Part shown: positions 9,147-18,484 of the stretch, one piece after another
Numbering within the stretch: position 1 is the first letter of the stretch
Layout of the letters: each line of letters begins with the position of its first letter
Assembly: GCF_018332515.1 (NCBI RefSeq)
Contig: NZ_BOQD01000026.1
Coordinates: 1-44,994, forward strand
DNA length: 44,994 nt
DNA from: Bacillus hominis
Lineage (GTDB): Bacteria; Bacillota; Bacilli; Bacillales; Bacillaceae_G
Direction: 5' to 3'
The notes under the pieces: generated by a model
What the model saw: only the letters and a program-made list of their open reading frames with translations
Database searches by the model: none
What the model was told of the DNA's origin: nothing
Translations under genes and position numbers: made by a program

Positions 9147-10135
9147 TATTTAGCGCCTCCTTCTCGTAACCATCTTGCTGCATCTTTTGCATGATACGTA
9201 ATAATCAAGTCAGCTCCTGCGCGTTTCATGCTAATTAATTTTTCAAGTACAACTTCTTTTTCATTAATCCAACCATTTTGCGCTGCCGCTTTAATCATCG
9301 AATATTCACCACTTACGTTATAAGCAACGACTGGTAAATTAAAGTTATTTTTCACATCACGAACGATATCTAAGTAAGAAAGAGCTGGCTTTACAATTAA
9401 GAAATCTGCCCCTTCCATTACATCTGATTCTGCTTCACGGAATGCTTCCATACGGTTTGCTGGGTCCATTTGATATGTTTTACGGTCTCCAAATTGTGGT
9501 GCACCGTGCGCAGCATCACGGAATGGTCCATAAAATGCTGATGAATATTTCACAGCGTACGACATAACTGGTACGTGCGCGAAACCATTTTCATCTAATG
9601 CATGGCGAATTGCTGTTACGAATCCATCCATCATGTTAGATGGTGCAATAATGTCTGCCCCTGCTTTCGCTTGACTTACAGCTGTTTTTGCAAGAACTGC
9701 AAGAGACTCATCATTTAAAATAACGCCATCTTCAATAACACCGCAATGACCATGGCTTGTGAATTGACATAAACATGTATCTGCAACTACTACTAGCTCT
9801 GAGAACTCATCTTTAATTTGCTTAATTGCACGCTGTACAATTCCATGCTCACAATATGCCGATGATCCAACTTCGTCCTTTTCAGCAGGTAAACCAAATA
9901 CAATAACAGAACGAATACCTAAATCAACGATCTCTTGCATTTCAGCTTGCAATAAATCTAAAGACATTTGATATACGCCTGGCATAGAAGGAACTTCATT
10001 ACGAGTATTTTCTCCTTCTAATACAAAAATAGGGTAAATAAAATCTTCTGTATGTAAAAATGTTTCACGCACAAGTGCTCGCATGCCCCCACTTTGTCTT
10101 AGACGACGATGACGATTAAATTGTAAAGAATTCAT
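9146..10135 (-). CDS. hemB: Porphobilinogen synthase (ALA dehydratase)
   Basis: HemB condenses two 5-aminolevulinates to porphobilinogen. The 329-residue protein has the three-cysteine zinc site [13 protein letters not shown] (C121, C123, C131), which marks the zinc-dependent form. The two Schiff-base lysines are in [16 protein letters not shown] (K196) and [10 protein letters not shown] (K249). It sits between hemD and hemL and overlaps hemL by one base. Confidence 0.98.
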   Translation of the reverse strand: MNSLQFNRHRRLRQSGGMRALVRETFLHTEDFIYPIFVLEGENTRNEVPSMPGVYQMSLDLLQAEMQEIVDLGIRSVIVFGLPAEKDEVGSSAYCEHGIVQRAIKQIKDEFSELVVVADTCLCQFTSHGHCGVIEDGVILNDESLAVLAKTAVSQAKAGADIIAPSNMMDGFVTAIRHALDENGFAHVPVMSYAVKYSSAFYGPFRDAAHGAPQFGDRKTYQMDPANRMEAFREAESDVMEGADFLIVKPALSYLDIVRDVKNNFNLPVVAYNVSGEYSMIKAAAQNGWINEKEVVLEKLISMKRAGADLIITYHAKDAARWLREGGAK

Positions 10136-10164
10136 AGATTTCTATCCCCATTCTTTTATTTTGA

Positions 10165-10923
10165 TTATGCATGTAAAGTAGATTCACAAATGCATTGTAT
10201 TAACGATTCTATTGTATATTCTTCCGGTACGATAATATTTGAGAAATAACGCCTTGCCTCTTTTGCTGTTACCGGTCCTATACAAGCAATTGTACATTTT
10301 TTTGCCCATTCTCTCCAGTTTGTACCCTCGAGTAAATAAACAAAACTATCAACAGTTGAAGGGCTCGTAAATGTAATAATATTTACTTTCCCTAATTTCA
10401 ATGCTGTTATAAGCTCTTGCTTTTTCTCTACATTCGCTTTCGTACCATATACGATTAGCTCATCTAAAAAAACACCAAACTCTCTTAGCTTTACTGGGAT
10501 TACATCTCTTGCTAAATTCCCTTTCGGAAACAAAATACGCTCGTTTCCACTTAACTCTTTTAGAAACTCTTCAGCAAATACTTCTGCAACAAATGAGGTC
10601 GGAACGAAATGAACTTTATAGCCTCTTTTTTCTAACTCTAATTTTGTTTTCACGCCTACCGCAGCGATTTTAATAGTTAAAGGTATTTTCTTTCTCAAAC
10701 CATCTAGAAAAAAGGCTACACCATTTTTACTCGTAAAAATAACCCAGTCATACAAATGCAGTTGTCCTGCTTTATATTGAATTTGTTCCGGAGATGTGCC
10801 CTCCATACGCAAAAGCGGAATTTCCAATGGAATTCCGCTCCTTTCTTTCACTGCTACACTCATTTGTTTCGCTTGATGCTGGGCACGTGTAATCAATACT
10901 GTTTTGCCAGCGAGAGCATCCAT
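10165..10923 (-). CDS. hemD: Uroporphyrinogen-III synthase
   Basis: HemD closes and inverts ring D of hydroxymethylbilane to give uroporphyrinogen III. The 252-residue protein is weakly conserved in sequence, as usual for HemD. The recognisable parts are the N-terminal KTVLITRAQ, VIFTSKNGVAFF near 73, and the C-terminal NIITFTSPSTVDSF and CIGPVTAKEARR. Its start lies 2 bases after hemC, in the conserved operon order. Confidence 0.95.
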   Translation of the reverse strand: MDALAGKTVLITRAQHQAKQMSVAVKERSGIPLEIPLLRMEGTSPEQIQYKAGQLHLYDWVIFTSKNGVAFFLDGLRKKIPLTIKIAAVGVKTKLELEKRGYKVHFVPTSFVAEVFAEEFLKELSGNERILFPKGNLARDVIPVKLREFGVFLDELIVYGTKANVEKKQELITALKLGKVNIITFTSPSTVDSFVYLLEGTNWREWAKKCTIACIGPVTAKEARRYFSNIIVPEEYTIESLIQCICESTLHA

Positions 10924-10925
10924 AT

Positions 10926-11855
10926 TTATTGTTGCTCCTTATTTGCAGCAAGAATGAGCTCTTTTGCTCCTTGTTTAATTAAACGGTCCGCAGCCTCTAA
11001 TCCAACTTGCTCCGGATCAGTACCTAATACTGTCTCTTTCAATAAAACAGAACCGTCCATAGAACCGACAAGAGCTGTTAATTCGATTGCATCATTTTCT
11101 TTAAGAGTTGCATATCCAGCGATTGGAACTTGGCATCCACCTTCAAGTTTATGAAGAAATACTCGTTCAGCAGCCACTGTTCTTTCTGTTACTGCATCAT
11201 TAATATGTGCTAACAATTCCAGTAAATCCTTATCATCCTCACGACATTCAATCGCTAATGCACCTTGTCCTACGGCTGGTACACATAACGTTTCATCTAA
11301 ATGTTCTGTAATAACTTCCCCGTCCCAGCCCATTCTCTGTAATCCAGCTGTCGCTAAAATAATCGCATCGTAATCTTCATCTTTTAACTTACGTAAGCGT
11401 GTATCGATATTCCCACGAATCCATTTCACTTGTAAATCTGGTCTCGCAGCTAGTAGTTGTGCACTACGTCTCAAACTACTCGTTCCTAAAATCGCACCTT
11501 CTGCTAAATCTTTAAACGATTCTCCGTTTTTAGAAATAAACGCATCACGAGGATCCACACGCTTTGGTGTACAACCAATCGTTAATCCATCCGGAAGTAC
11601 AGCTGGCATATCTTTCATACTATGTACAGCCATATCAATTTCTTTCGTAAGTAACGCGTGTTCAATTTCCTTTACAAATAAACCTTTTCCACCTACTTTT
11701 GAAAGAGTAACATCTAAAATAACATCACCTTTTGTGACGATTTCTTTCACTTCAAATTCATATGGTAAGCCGAGCGCTTTTAACTGATCGATAAACCAAT
11801 TCGTTTGTGTTAATGCTAGTTTACTCTTTCGTGAACCTACAATAATTTTGCGCAT
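10926..11855 (-). CDS. hemC: Hydroxymethylbilane synthase (porphobilinogen deaminase)
   Basis: HemC links four porphobilinogens into hydroxymethylbilane. The 309-residue protein carries the dipyrromethane cofactor cysteine C241 in [11 protein letters not shown], the catalytic aspartate D82 in HSMKDMP, and the substrate-binding arginines in SSLRRSAQ. All key residues are present. It follows hemX with a short gap. Confidence 0.98.
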   Translation of the reverse strand: MRKIIVGSRKSKLALTQTNWFIDQLKALGLPYEFEVKEIVTKGDVILDVTLSKVGGKGLFVKEIEHALLTKEIDMAVHSMKDMPAVLPDGLTIGCTPKRVDPRDAFISKNGESFKDLAEGAILGTSSLRRSAQLLAARPDLQVKWIRGNIDTRLRKLKDEDYDAIILATAGLQRMGWDGEVITEHLDETLCVPAVGQGALAIECREDDKDLLELLAHINDAVTERTVAAERVFLHKLEGGCQVPIAGYATLKENDAIELTALVGSMDGSVLLKETVLGTDPEQVGLEAADRLIKQGAKELILAANKEQQ

Positions 11856-11870
11856 AATTCTCTCTCCTCA

Positions 11871-12704
11871 TTATAAATACCAAAAGTGGAAATTGGATAA
11901 ACTGCTTAATAGAAAAATGTTAATTAGTATTACGAGAAATGCCCCGATATTCCACAGCACAATTTTCTTCCCTTGCAACACATCTGCCGCTCGTAAATAC
12001 AAGCCCGTACAATATACAAATAGAACGACAAAAGACCCGATTACTTTCGTATCATACCAATGGAAATTATCCAATTTTGTATATCCCCATATGCAACCTA
12101 ATATAATTGCTAATAAGAAAAACGGAACAGAAAATAAATTTAATCCGTAAGACATAGATTCAAGCTTCGGCAAATTACCTAATCTTCTTAATCTCGCATT
12201 CCACTTTTTCTTTTTTAGTAGCCGATATTGCAATAAATACATAATAGAAAAAATAAACGATACAGTAAACGTCGCATAAGAAATAATCGCCATACCGACA
12301 TGCACGTATACAAGCTCTGAAACTAATTGCTCCGCAAGTACTGGCGACATCTTTCCGAGCGGTGTAAAAATAGAAAAAGCGCTTACGCCAAATGCTACAA
12401 CATTTGTAAAAAAGACTAAAAAGTCAATGCGCATAAATCGGTTAATGACTAATGACATCGTAATCAATAACCAAACATAAAAATAAATCCCTGATAATAA
12501 AGTTAAAATAGGATTCGTTTCTGAATCCGTAGCCCTAAGCAACATAAAAATAGACTGCAGAACCCATACAATCGAAAGTAACCAAAAAGCAAATCGGTTC
12601 GCCTTTCGGTTACTTTGGAAATAATCTATAAAATATAAACTAATGCTACAAGCATATAAAATAATTGCAATATGATAAATAATACTGTTATTAAAAAAAC
12701 TCAT
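11871..12704 (-). CDS. hemX: HemX, integral membrane regulator of HemA level
   Basis: The 277-residue protein has about eight hydrophobic segments and belongs to the CcsA/ResC-type cytochrome-assembly-like family. In B. subtilis, HemX lowers the cellular amount of HemA. I place the start at ATG 12704, where GGAAGG lies 8 bases upstream; this gives a length close to the 276 residues of B. subtilis HemX and removes an overlap with hemA. A longer reading frame to 12749 has no better binding site. Confidence 0.93.
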   Translation of the reverse strand: MSFFNNSIIYHIAIILYACSISLYFIDYFQSNRKANRFAFWLLSIVWVLQSIFMLLRATDSETNPILTLLSGIYFYVWLLITMSLVINRFMRIDFLVFFTNVVAFGVSAFSIFTPLGKMSPVLAEQLVSELVYVHVGMAIISYATFTVSFIFSIMYLLQYRLLKKKKWNARLRRLGNLPKLESMSYGLNLFSVPFFLLAIILGCIWGYTKLDNFHWYDTKVIGSFVVLFVYCTGLYLRAADVLQGKKIVLWNIGAFLVILINIFLLSSLSNFHFWYL

Positions 12705-12721
12705 CCGATCATCCTTCCAAA

Positions 12722-14056
12722 TTATAAAGATGGAACGGATGGTGTCCACGCTCTTTTATGTTTTACTTCTTCCGCACGACTCTCTACTTCTTCCATTTCC
12801 AAATCAAAAATCTTCGCAAATAAAGCTAGTTTTTCCGTCGCCCCCTCTTCAGCAGCTATTTCCTTCGCTACTAAAATTGGGTCTTTTAACAATTGATTAA
12901 TAATACTTTTCGTATGTTTACTAATTACTTTTTTCTCACGATCACTAAGGTTTGGTATTTTTCGCTCAAGGCTTTCCATCGTATCACTTTGAATTGCTAG
13001 CGCTTTATCACGAAGAGCCGATATTAACGGTACAACACCAAGCGTACTTAACCAAGTTTTAAATAAAACCATTTCCTCTTCAATCATAAATTGAATTTTC
13101 TCTGCTTCTTTTAAACGTTCAGCACGGTTTGCTTCCACTACACCTTGCAAATCGTCGATATCATATAAGAAAGAGCCTTCTAATTCATCAATCGCAGGAT
13201 CAATATCACGCGGTACTGCAATATCAACCATAAATAACGGACGACCAGAGCGCATTCTCTCCACTTTCGTCATCATCTCTTTCGTAATGACATATTCTGA
13301 TGCACCCGTTGAACTAATTAAAATATCCGCTTCTAATAATGCACATTGCAATTCACTTAAAGGCTTTGCATGTCCCATATATTTCTCAGCCATCACTTCC
13401 GCTTTTGTAAGCGTCCTATTCATAACTGTTACTTTACGAGCTCCACTTCCGTATAAGTTTTGCAGTGCAAGTTCACCCATCTTACCGGCACCAAGAATAA
13501 GTACATGACAATCTGTTAAATCGCCAAATATTTTCTTTCCAAGCTCAACAGCAGCATAACTAACAGACATCGCACTTTCACCAATCGTTGTTTCTGAGTG
13601 CGCACGTTTTGCTAACGTAACCACTTGCTTAAACAACTCATTAAAAATTGTACCTGTCGCTTTTACTTGTTGTGCTTCTAAAAAGCTATCTTTTATTTGA
13701 CCTAAAATTTGCGTCTCTCCAACAACCATAGAATCTAAACCGCACGTTACGCGGAATAAATGATCTATTGCGCCATCTTGTTCAAAAATAGACAAGTATG
13801 GTGCGACTTCTTCTATTTCAAGCTGAAACCAATCAGCTAAAAACTTCTTAATGTAATACCGTCCCGTGTGTAATTGATCGACAACAGCGTAAATTTCAGT
13901 GCGATTACAAGTTGATACAATGACATTTTCTAGCACGCTCTTTTGATTTTGTAATGTGGTCATTGCTTGCTCTAGCTCTGCTGCCTGAAATGTGAGTTTC
14001 TCACGAAATTCTACAGGGGCTGTTCGATAATTTACACTAACAACAAGAATATGCAC
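12722..14056 (-). CDS. hemA: Glutamyl-tRNA reductase
   Basis: HemA reduces glutamyl-tRNA to glutamate-1-semialdehyde, the committed step of heme synthesis. The 444-residue protein has the catalytic cysteine C50 in [10 protein letters not shown], the NADPH-binding [10 protein letters not shown] near 190, and a C-terminal helical dimerisation domain. The start is GTG at 14056, with GAAGGGGG about 10 bases upstream. It is the first gene of the hem operon, with a perfect PerR box 160 bases upstream. Confidence 0.97.
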   Translation of the reverse strand: MHILVVSVNYRTAPVEFREKLTFQAAELEQAMTTLQNQKSVLENVIVSTCNRTEIYAVVDQLHTGRYYIKKFLADWFQLEIEEVAPYLSIFEQDGAIDHLFRVTCGLDSMVVGETQILGQIKDSFLEAQQVKATGTIFNELFKQVVTLAKRAHSETTIGESAMSVSYAAVELGKKIFGDLTDCHVLILGAGKMGELALQNLYGSGARKVTVMNRTLTKAEVMAEKYMGHAKPLSELQCALLEADILISSTGASEYVITKEMMTKVERMRSGRPLFMVDIAVPRDIDPAIDELEGSFLYDIDDLQGVVEANRAERLKEAEKIQFMIEEEMVLFKTWLSTLGVVPLISALRDKALAIQSDTMESLERKIPNLSDREKKVISKHTKSIINQLLKDPILVAKEIAAEEGATEKLALFAKIFDLEMEEVESRAEEVKHKRAWTPSVPSL

Positions 14057-14215
14057 GCAGCATGTCCCCCTTCACCCGTTTTATCACTTTATCTACTATC
14101 ATAATACAACTTTCCTCTTATGAATCTGACAATCGTGTGAACAACTGATTATTTTTTATTTATTCTCCATATGTAATAAAGGAGCTTCAGTAAGATTAAT
14201 AAAGAACTTTCTACT

Positions 14216-14230
14216 TTATAATGATTATAA
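14216..14230. promoter_or_regulatory. PerR box upstream of hemA
   Basis: TTATAATGATTATAA matches the PerR operator consensus TTATAATNATTATAA at every position. PerR is the Fe/Mn-dependent peroxide-sensing repressor, and the hemAXCDBL operon is a known PerR target in B. subtilis. The box is palindromic and lies about 160 bases before the hemA start. Confidence 0.9.
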
Positions 14231-14386
14231 AATAACAACTCTATTTGTACGTTACCAAAAAAAGTCCTCATAATCAAGTGATGGAAACTATTCCATATTA
14301 ATTATAACATCATCTTCTCTATCTTCTTTCATCATGAAGGAAAATATGTATGATTGTTCCAAAACATAGCACCTACTTTCTCAATG

Positions 14387-14403
14387 CAATGTATTTGACA
14401 TTG
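14387..14403. promoter_or_regulatory. Inverted repeat over the ohrR -35
   Basis: CAATGT and ACATTG are perfect inverted repeats 5 bases apart and cover the TTGACA -35 box of ohrR. The site could be a second operator or may be chance in AT-rich DNA. Confidence 0.35.
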
Positions 14404-14423
14404 TATTTATTTTTCGTTATATT
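14395..14423 (+). promoter_or_regulatory. Sigma-A promoter of ohrR-ohrA
   Basis: TTGACA (14395-14400) and TATATT (14418-14423) are separated by exactly 17 bases, close to full consensus. Transcription would start near 14430, inside the OhrR-operator-like sequence. Confidence 0.85.
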
Positions 14424-14428
14424 GATTT

Positions 14429-14445
14429 TACAAAATTAAATTGCG
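14429..14445. promoter_or_regulatory. OhrR-like operator
   Basis: TACAAAATTAAATTGCG is an imperfect palindrome resembling the known OhrR site (TACAATT-AATTGTA). It overlaps the predicted transcription start, where a repressor would block the promoter. The right half is degenerate. Confidence 0.55.
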
Positions 14446-14471
14446 CACAACTAAAAAGAAAGGAGTTATTC

Positions 14472-14924
14472 ATGAGAGAAGATTCTTTGCATCTAGATAA
14501 CCAACTTTGTTTTTCTATTTATGCTTGTTCTAGAGAGGTTACCCGTTTTTACCGACCTTATTTAGAGGAAATGGGCATTACGTATCCCCAGTACATTACT
14601 TTACTCGTACTATGGGAACAAGACGGACTAACAGTAAAAGAAATTGGAGAGCGTCTATTTTTAGACTCTGGTACGTTAACACCTATGTTAAAACGCATGG
14701 AATCCTTAAACCTTATACAACGTATTCGTTCAAAAGAAGACGAGCGAAAAGTTTGTATTAAATTAACGGAACAAGGTAAAGATTTAAAAGAAAAAGCTTG
14801 TTCATTACCAAAAACAATGGCTACCAACTTAGGAATTACAGAGCAAGAATATCGTTCTTTACTAATCCAATTAAATAAACTAATTGAAACAATGAAAACA
14901 ATTAATGATAGAAAAGGGGAGTAA
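14472..14924 (+). CDS. ohrR: OhrR, MarR-family organic peroxide sensor
   Basis: The 150-residue protein is a winged-helix MarR repressor. The conserved reactive cysteine is C13 in DNQLCFSIYA, the peroxide-sensing residue of the one-Cys OhrR class (Cys15 in B. subtilis). The DNA-binding region is LTVKEIGERLFLDSGTLTPMLKRM and the wing is RSKEDERKVCI. AAAGGAG precedes the ATG. It is followed after 2 bases by ohrA, its expected target, so the pair forms a self-regulated operon. Confidence 0.93.
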   Translation: MREDSLHLDNQLCFSIYACSREVTRFYRPYLEEMGITYPQYITLLVLWEQDGLTVKEIGERLFLDSGTLTPMLKRMESLNLIQRIRSKEDERKVCIKLTEQGKDLKEKACSLPKTMATNLGITEQEYRSLLIQLNKLIETMKTINDRKGE

Positions 14925-14926
14925 AC

Positions 14927-15343
14927 ATGGATAAATTATATACCGCTTCAGTAACAGCAACAGGTGGAAGAAACGGTAAGGTAGTTTCAGATGATGGCAT
15001 ATTAAATCTTGATGTAAAAATGCCAAAAGCACTAGGCGGCGCAGGTGGAGAGGCAACAAATCCAGAACAATTATTTGCAGCTGGTTATGCAGCTTGCTTT
15101 GATAGCGCATTGCAACTTGTAATTCGTACAAAACGTGTGAAAGTGGAAAGTACAGAAGTGACTGCACACGTTTCTATCGGTAAAGATACAGATGGTGGTT
15201 TCGGACTATCTGCTGTACTTGACGTACATGTTGCTGGTGTTTCTCATGCCGAAGTACAAGAACTTGTAGAAGCCGCTCACGGTGTATGTCCTTACTCTAA
15301 AGCAACAAGAGGAAATATTGAAGTTACATTAAACGCACGCTAA
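14927..15343 (+). CDS. ohrA: Organic hydroperoxide resistance peroxidase Ohr
   Basis: Ohr is a thiol peroxidase that detoxifies organic hydroperoxides and uses lipoylated proteins as reductant. The 138-residue protein has both catalytic cysteines, C57 in AACFDSAL and C121 in GVCPYSKATRGN, and the active-site partners R15 and E47. It belongs to the OsmC/Ohr family, Ohr branch. GGGGAG, just inside the ohrR stop region, is the binding site, so translation is coupled to ohrR. Confidence 0.96.
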   Translation: MDKLYTASVTATGGRNGKVVSDDGILNLDVKMPKALGGAGGEATNPEQLFAAGYAACFDSALQLVIRTKRVKVESTEVTAHVSIGKDTDGGFGLSAVLDVHVAGVSHAEVQELVEAAHGVCPYSKATRGNIEVTLNAR

Positions 15344-15356
15344 AAGTTTAGTAAAT

Positions 15357-15390
15357 AAAAAAACGCGCGACATTCGTCACGCGTTTTTTG
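15357..15390. terminator. Bidirectional terminator between ohrA and ysxC
   Basis: ACGCG-GAC pairs with GTC-CGCGT around an ATTC loop, with A residues on the left and T residues on the right. It can stop ohrA transcripts (plus) and ysxC transcripts (minus). The ysxC stop codon (15377-15379) is inside the stem. Confidence 0.85.
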
Positions 15391-15973
15391 TTTTTGTCAT
15401 TTTATGAATTGCCTTCCACGCTTCTTCTTTTCCAAGTCCTGTTTCAGAAGAGAATAGAACGATTTCATCGCCAATTTCAACAGCAAGCGTTTCTTTTACA
15501 ACTTTTAAATGCTTTTGCCATTTCCCTTTCGGAATTTTATCGGCTTTCGTTGCAATAATAATTGTTGGGATTTCATAATGCTTTAAGAAATCATACATCA
15601 TCACGTCATCTTTTGTTGGTTGGTGACGTAAATCAACTACTAATACAGCTGCGTCTAATTGCTCACGTGTTGTAAAGTATGTTTCAATCATTTTGCCCCA
15701 TGCCGCGCGCTCCGTTTTAGATACTTTCGCATATCCATAACCTGGAACGTCAACAAAATGCATCATTTCATTGATTAAGAAAAAGTTCAGCGTTTGCGTT
15801 TTTCCTGGTTTAGAAGAAATACGTACTAACTTTTTACGATTTAAAATTTTATTAATAAAGGAAGACTTCCCGACATTAGAACGACCTGCCAAAGCAATTT
15901 CTGGTAAATCACTGTCTGGATATTGTTCCGGTTTAACGGCACTAATTACAATATCTGCTTTTGTTACTTTCAT
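15377..15973 (-). CDS. ysxC: Ribosome biogenesis GTPase YsxC/EngB
   Basis: YsxC is an essential GTPase needed for late 50S subunit assembly. The 198-residue protein has the G1 loop GRSNVGKS (30-37), the G3 motif DVPGYGYA and the G4 motif TKAD. Its ATG overlaps the lonA stop in an ATGA arrangement, and TAGGAG lies just upstream. The lonA-ysxC pair is the normal Bacillus order. Confidence 0.97.
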   Translation of the reverse strand: MKVTKADIVISAVKPEQYPDSDLPEIALAGRSNVGKSSFINKILNRKKLVRISSKPGKTQTLNFFLINEMMHFVDVPGYGYAKVSKTERAAWGKMIETYFTTREQLDAAVLVVDLRHQPTKDDVMMYDFLKHYEIPTIIIATKADKIPKGKWQKHLKVVKETLAVEIGDEIVLFSSETGLGKEEAWKAIHKMTKTKNA

Positions 15974-18300
15974 TGTTTCACTCCTACTAATGCGTGCTCC
16001 AATACTTCGTCTAAATGAGATGCAAGCACAAACGTAAGGTTTTCTTTTACGCTCTCTGGAATATCATCTAAATCTTTCTCATTTTCCGCCGGTAAAATAA
16101 TTTTTGTTAAGCCTGCGCGGTGAGCACTTAATGTTTTTTCTTTTAAACCACCAATTGGTAATACACGACCACGAAGTGTAATTTCACCTGTCATACCTAC
16201 TTCTTTACTTACAGGAATACCTGTTAGTGCAGAAATAAGTGCCGTTGCCATCGTAATACCTGCTGACGGTCCATCTTTTGGAACTGCTCCTTCTGGAACA
16301 TGAATATGAATATCGTTTTTCTCATGGAAATTCGGATCGATCTGCAGCTCTTCTGCACGAGAACGAATATAGCTAAACGCTGCTTGTGCGGATTCTTTCA
16401 TAACATCCCCAAGTTTCCCTGTTAAAATTAATTTCCCTTTTCCTGGCGCTACAGACACTTCAATTGCAAGTGTATCGCCGCCCGCTGCTGTGTAAGCTAA
16501 ACCTGTTGCCATACCAACTTGGTCTGTTTTTTCAGCTTGACCATAACGGAATATATGCTTACCAAGTAAATCAACAATATTTTTATCTGTTACAACAATG
16601 CGCTTGCGTTCTGCTGTAACGATAATTTTTGCTGCTTTACGACAAACTTTTGCAATTTGACGCTCTAACGTACGAACACCAGCCTCGCGTGTATAATAAC
16701 GAATAATTTCAAGAAGCGCTTCATCACGCACTTGCAAATTACCTTTTCGCAAACCGTGCTCTTTTAATTGTTTCGGCAATAAATGCTCACGAGCAATGTG
16801 CACCTTTTCAAGTTCTGTATAACCAGCAATCGAAATGATTTCCATACGGTCAAGCAATGGGCCTGGAACACTTGCAAGTGTATTAGCAGTTGCAACGAAC
16901 ATAACTTTCGATAAATCATATGGCTCTTCAATGTAATGATCACTGAAGTTATGATTTTGTTCCGGATCTAACACTTCAAGTAACGCCGCTGATGGGTCTC
17001 CCCTGAAATCGTTAGACATTTTATCAATCTCATCTAATAAGAAGACTGGATTAACTGTTTTCGCCTTTTTCATACCTTGAATAATACGTCCTGGCATCGC
17101 ACCTACATATGTACGACGGTGACCACGAATTTCAGATTCATCACGCACACCACCAAGAGAAACACGTACAAAATTACGATTTAACGATGTTGCAATAGAA
17201 CGTGCTAACGAAGTTTTCCCAACCCCAGGAGGTCCTACTAGACAAAGAATTGGTCCTTTTAATGAATTCGTTAACTTCTGTACAGCTAAATACTCAAGTA
17301 CTCGCTCTTTCACTTTTTCAAGACCGTAATGATCTTTATTTAAAATTTCTTCCGAATGAGCGAGGTCAATCATATCCTCTGTTGCTGTTGTCCATGGGAG
17401 AGCTAATAACCAATCAATATAATTACGAATGACACCACTCTCAGCAGAACTTACAGGTAACTTTTCATAACGATCTAATTCTTTCAGTGCAGCCTTCATT
17501 GTTTCTTCAGGCATTCCCGACTGTTCAATTTTCTCACGAAGTTCTTCAACTTCCCCGCCCTTGCCTTCTTTATCACCAAGTTCAGTTTGAATCGCCTTCA
17601 TTTGCTCACGTAAGAAATATTCTTTTTGCGTGCGCTCCATTGAACGTTTCACTTTTTGTCCAATTTTCTTTTCTAGGCTAAGTAACTCTTGTTCATCTTG
17701 AATAATTGAAATAAGTGTATGTAGTCGTTCTTTCACAGATACAATCTCTAAAATCTCTTGTTTCTGCTTCGTTTTAATCGGTAAGTGAGAAGCAATTAAA
17801 TCAGCTAGTCTTCCGGGTTCTTCTATATCAGCTACCGTTGCAAATGTTTCATTTGAAACTTTTTTCGAAACTTTAATATATTGTTCGAAATGCTCCAGTA
17901 ACGTACGCATAAGAGCCTTCTCTTCTAAATCATCTTCTACTTCTTCAGTTACTGTTCTAATAGAAACTTGTACCACATTTTCTTCTTCGATAAACTCTAC
18001 TACTTCTGCTCTATGTAAACCTTCTACAAGGACACGAAGCGTACCGTTCGGCAATTTTAACATTTGCTTCACTTTCGCCACTGTACCTACACTATATATG
18101 TCATCTTCTTTCGGATCGTCGATATTCATTTCTTTTTGCATTGCTAAAAAGATGATATTTTCATCCATTGCCGCCTGCTCTAGTGCTTGTATCGATTTAT
18201 CACGTCCTACATCAAGATGCAGAACCATCGTTGGATATACGAGAATGCCTCTTAATGGTAGGAGGGGCACAATTCTTTCATTCGTATTCATACTAGACAT
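15970..18300 (-). CDS. lonA: ATP-dependent protease LonA
   Basis: LonA is the cytoplasmic AAA+ serine protease for damaged and regulatory proteins. It has an N-terminal LAN substrate domain, the Walker A motif GPPGVGKT, Walker B FLLDEIDK, and the Ser-Lys protease domain with [15 protein letters not shown] place the start at ATG 18300 (776 residues), directly after GGAGGTGCT; the frame extends to 18333 without a binding site. Spacing between GGAGG and ATG is short (4 bases). Confidence 0.97.
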   Translation of the reverse strand: MSSMNTNERIVPLLPLRGILVYPTMVLHLDVGRDKSIQALEQAAMDENIIFLAMQKEMNIDDPKEDDIYSVGTVAKVKQMLKLPNGTLRVLVEGLHRAEVVEFIEEENVVQVSIRTVTEEVEDDLEEKALMRTLLEHFEQYIKVSKKVSNETFATVADIEEPGRLADLIASHLPIKTKQKQEILEIVSVKERLHTLISIIQDEQELLSLEKKIGQKVKRSMERTQKEYFLREQMKAIQTELGDKEGKGGEVEELREKIEQSGMPEETMKAALKELDRYEKLPVSSAESGVIRNYIDWLLALPWTTATEDMIDLAHSEEILNKDHYGLEKVKERVLEYLAVQKLTNSLKGPILCLVGPPGVGKTSLARSIATSLNRNFVRVSLGGVRDESEIRGHRRTYVGAMPGRIIQGMKKAKTVNPVFLLDEIDKMSNDFRGDPSAALLEVLDPEQNHNFSDHYIEEPYDLSKVMFVATANTLASVPGPLLDRMEIISIAGYTELEKVHIAREHLLPKQLKEHGLRKGNLQVRDEALLEIIRYYTREAGVRTLERQIAKVCRKAAKIIVTAERKRIVVTDKNIVDLLGKHIFRYGQAEKTDQVGMATGLAYTAAGGDTLAIEVSVAPGKGKLILTGKLGDVMKESAQAAFSYIRSRAEELQIDPNFHEKNDIHIHVPEGAVPKDGPSAGITMATALISALTGIPVSKEVGMTGEITLRGRVLPIGGLKEKTLSAHRAGLTKIILPAENEKDLDDIPESVKENLTFVLASHLDEVLEHALVGVKQ

Positions 18301-18424
18301 AGCACCTCCATAATAAATTAAACTCCTGTTCAACTATTTTATATTACAATACATCTAGATGCAATTGCAGAGATTCTTCGCAATTGTAAATCTCCTGTTT
18401 TTTTGTGCCTCACGAAAAGAAAAA

Positions 18425-18460
18425 AGACTCCGCTTAAGCATACAAACTTAAACGAAGTCT
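18425..18460 (-). terminator. lonB terminator
   Basis: AGACTTCG-TTAAG pairs with CTTAA-CG-AGTCT in a long stem with small mismatches. The minus strand continues TTTTTC. It lies 25 bases after the lonB stop. Confidence 0.85.
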
Positions 18461-18484
18461 GGCAAATTTTATTATTATATATTC

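Larger units (their letters stand above)
14057..14471. promoter_or_regulatory. Divergent control region between hemA and ohrR
   Basis: This 415-bp gap separates the minus-strand hem operon from the plus-strand ohrR-ohrA pair. It holds the PerR box, the ohrR promoter and operator-like repeats described separately. The AT-rich stretch 14240-14380 shows no reading frame and no clear hairpin. Confidence 0.7.
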
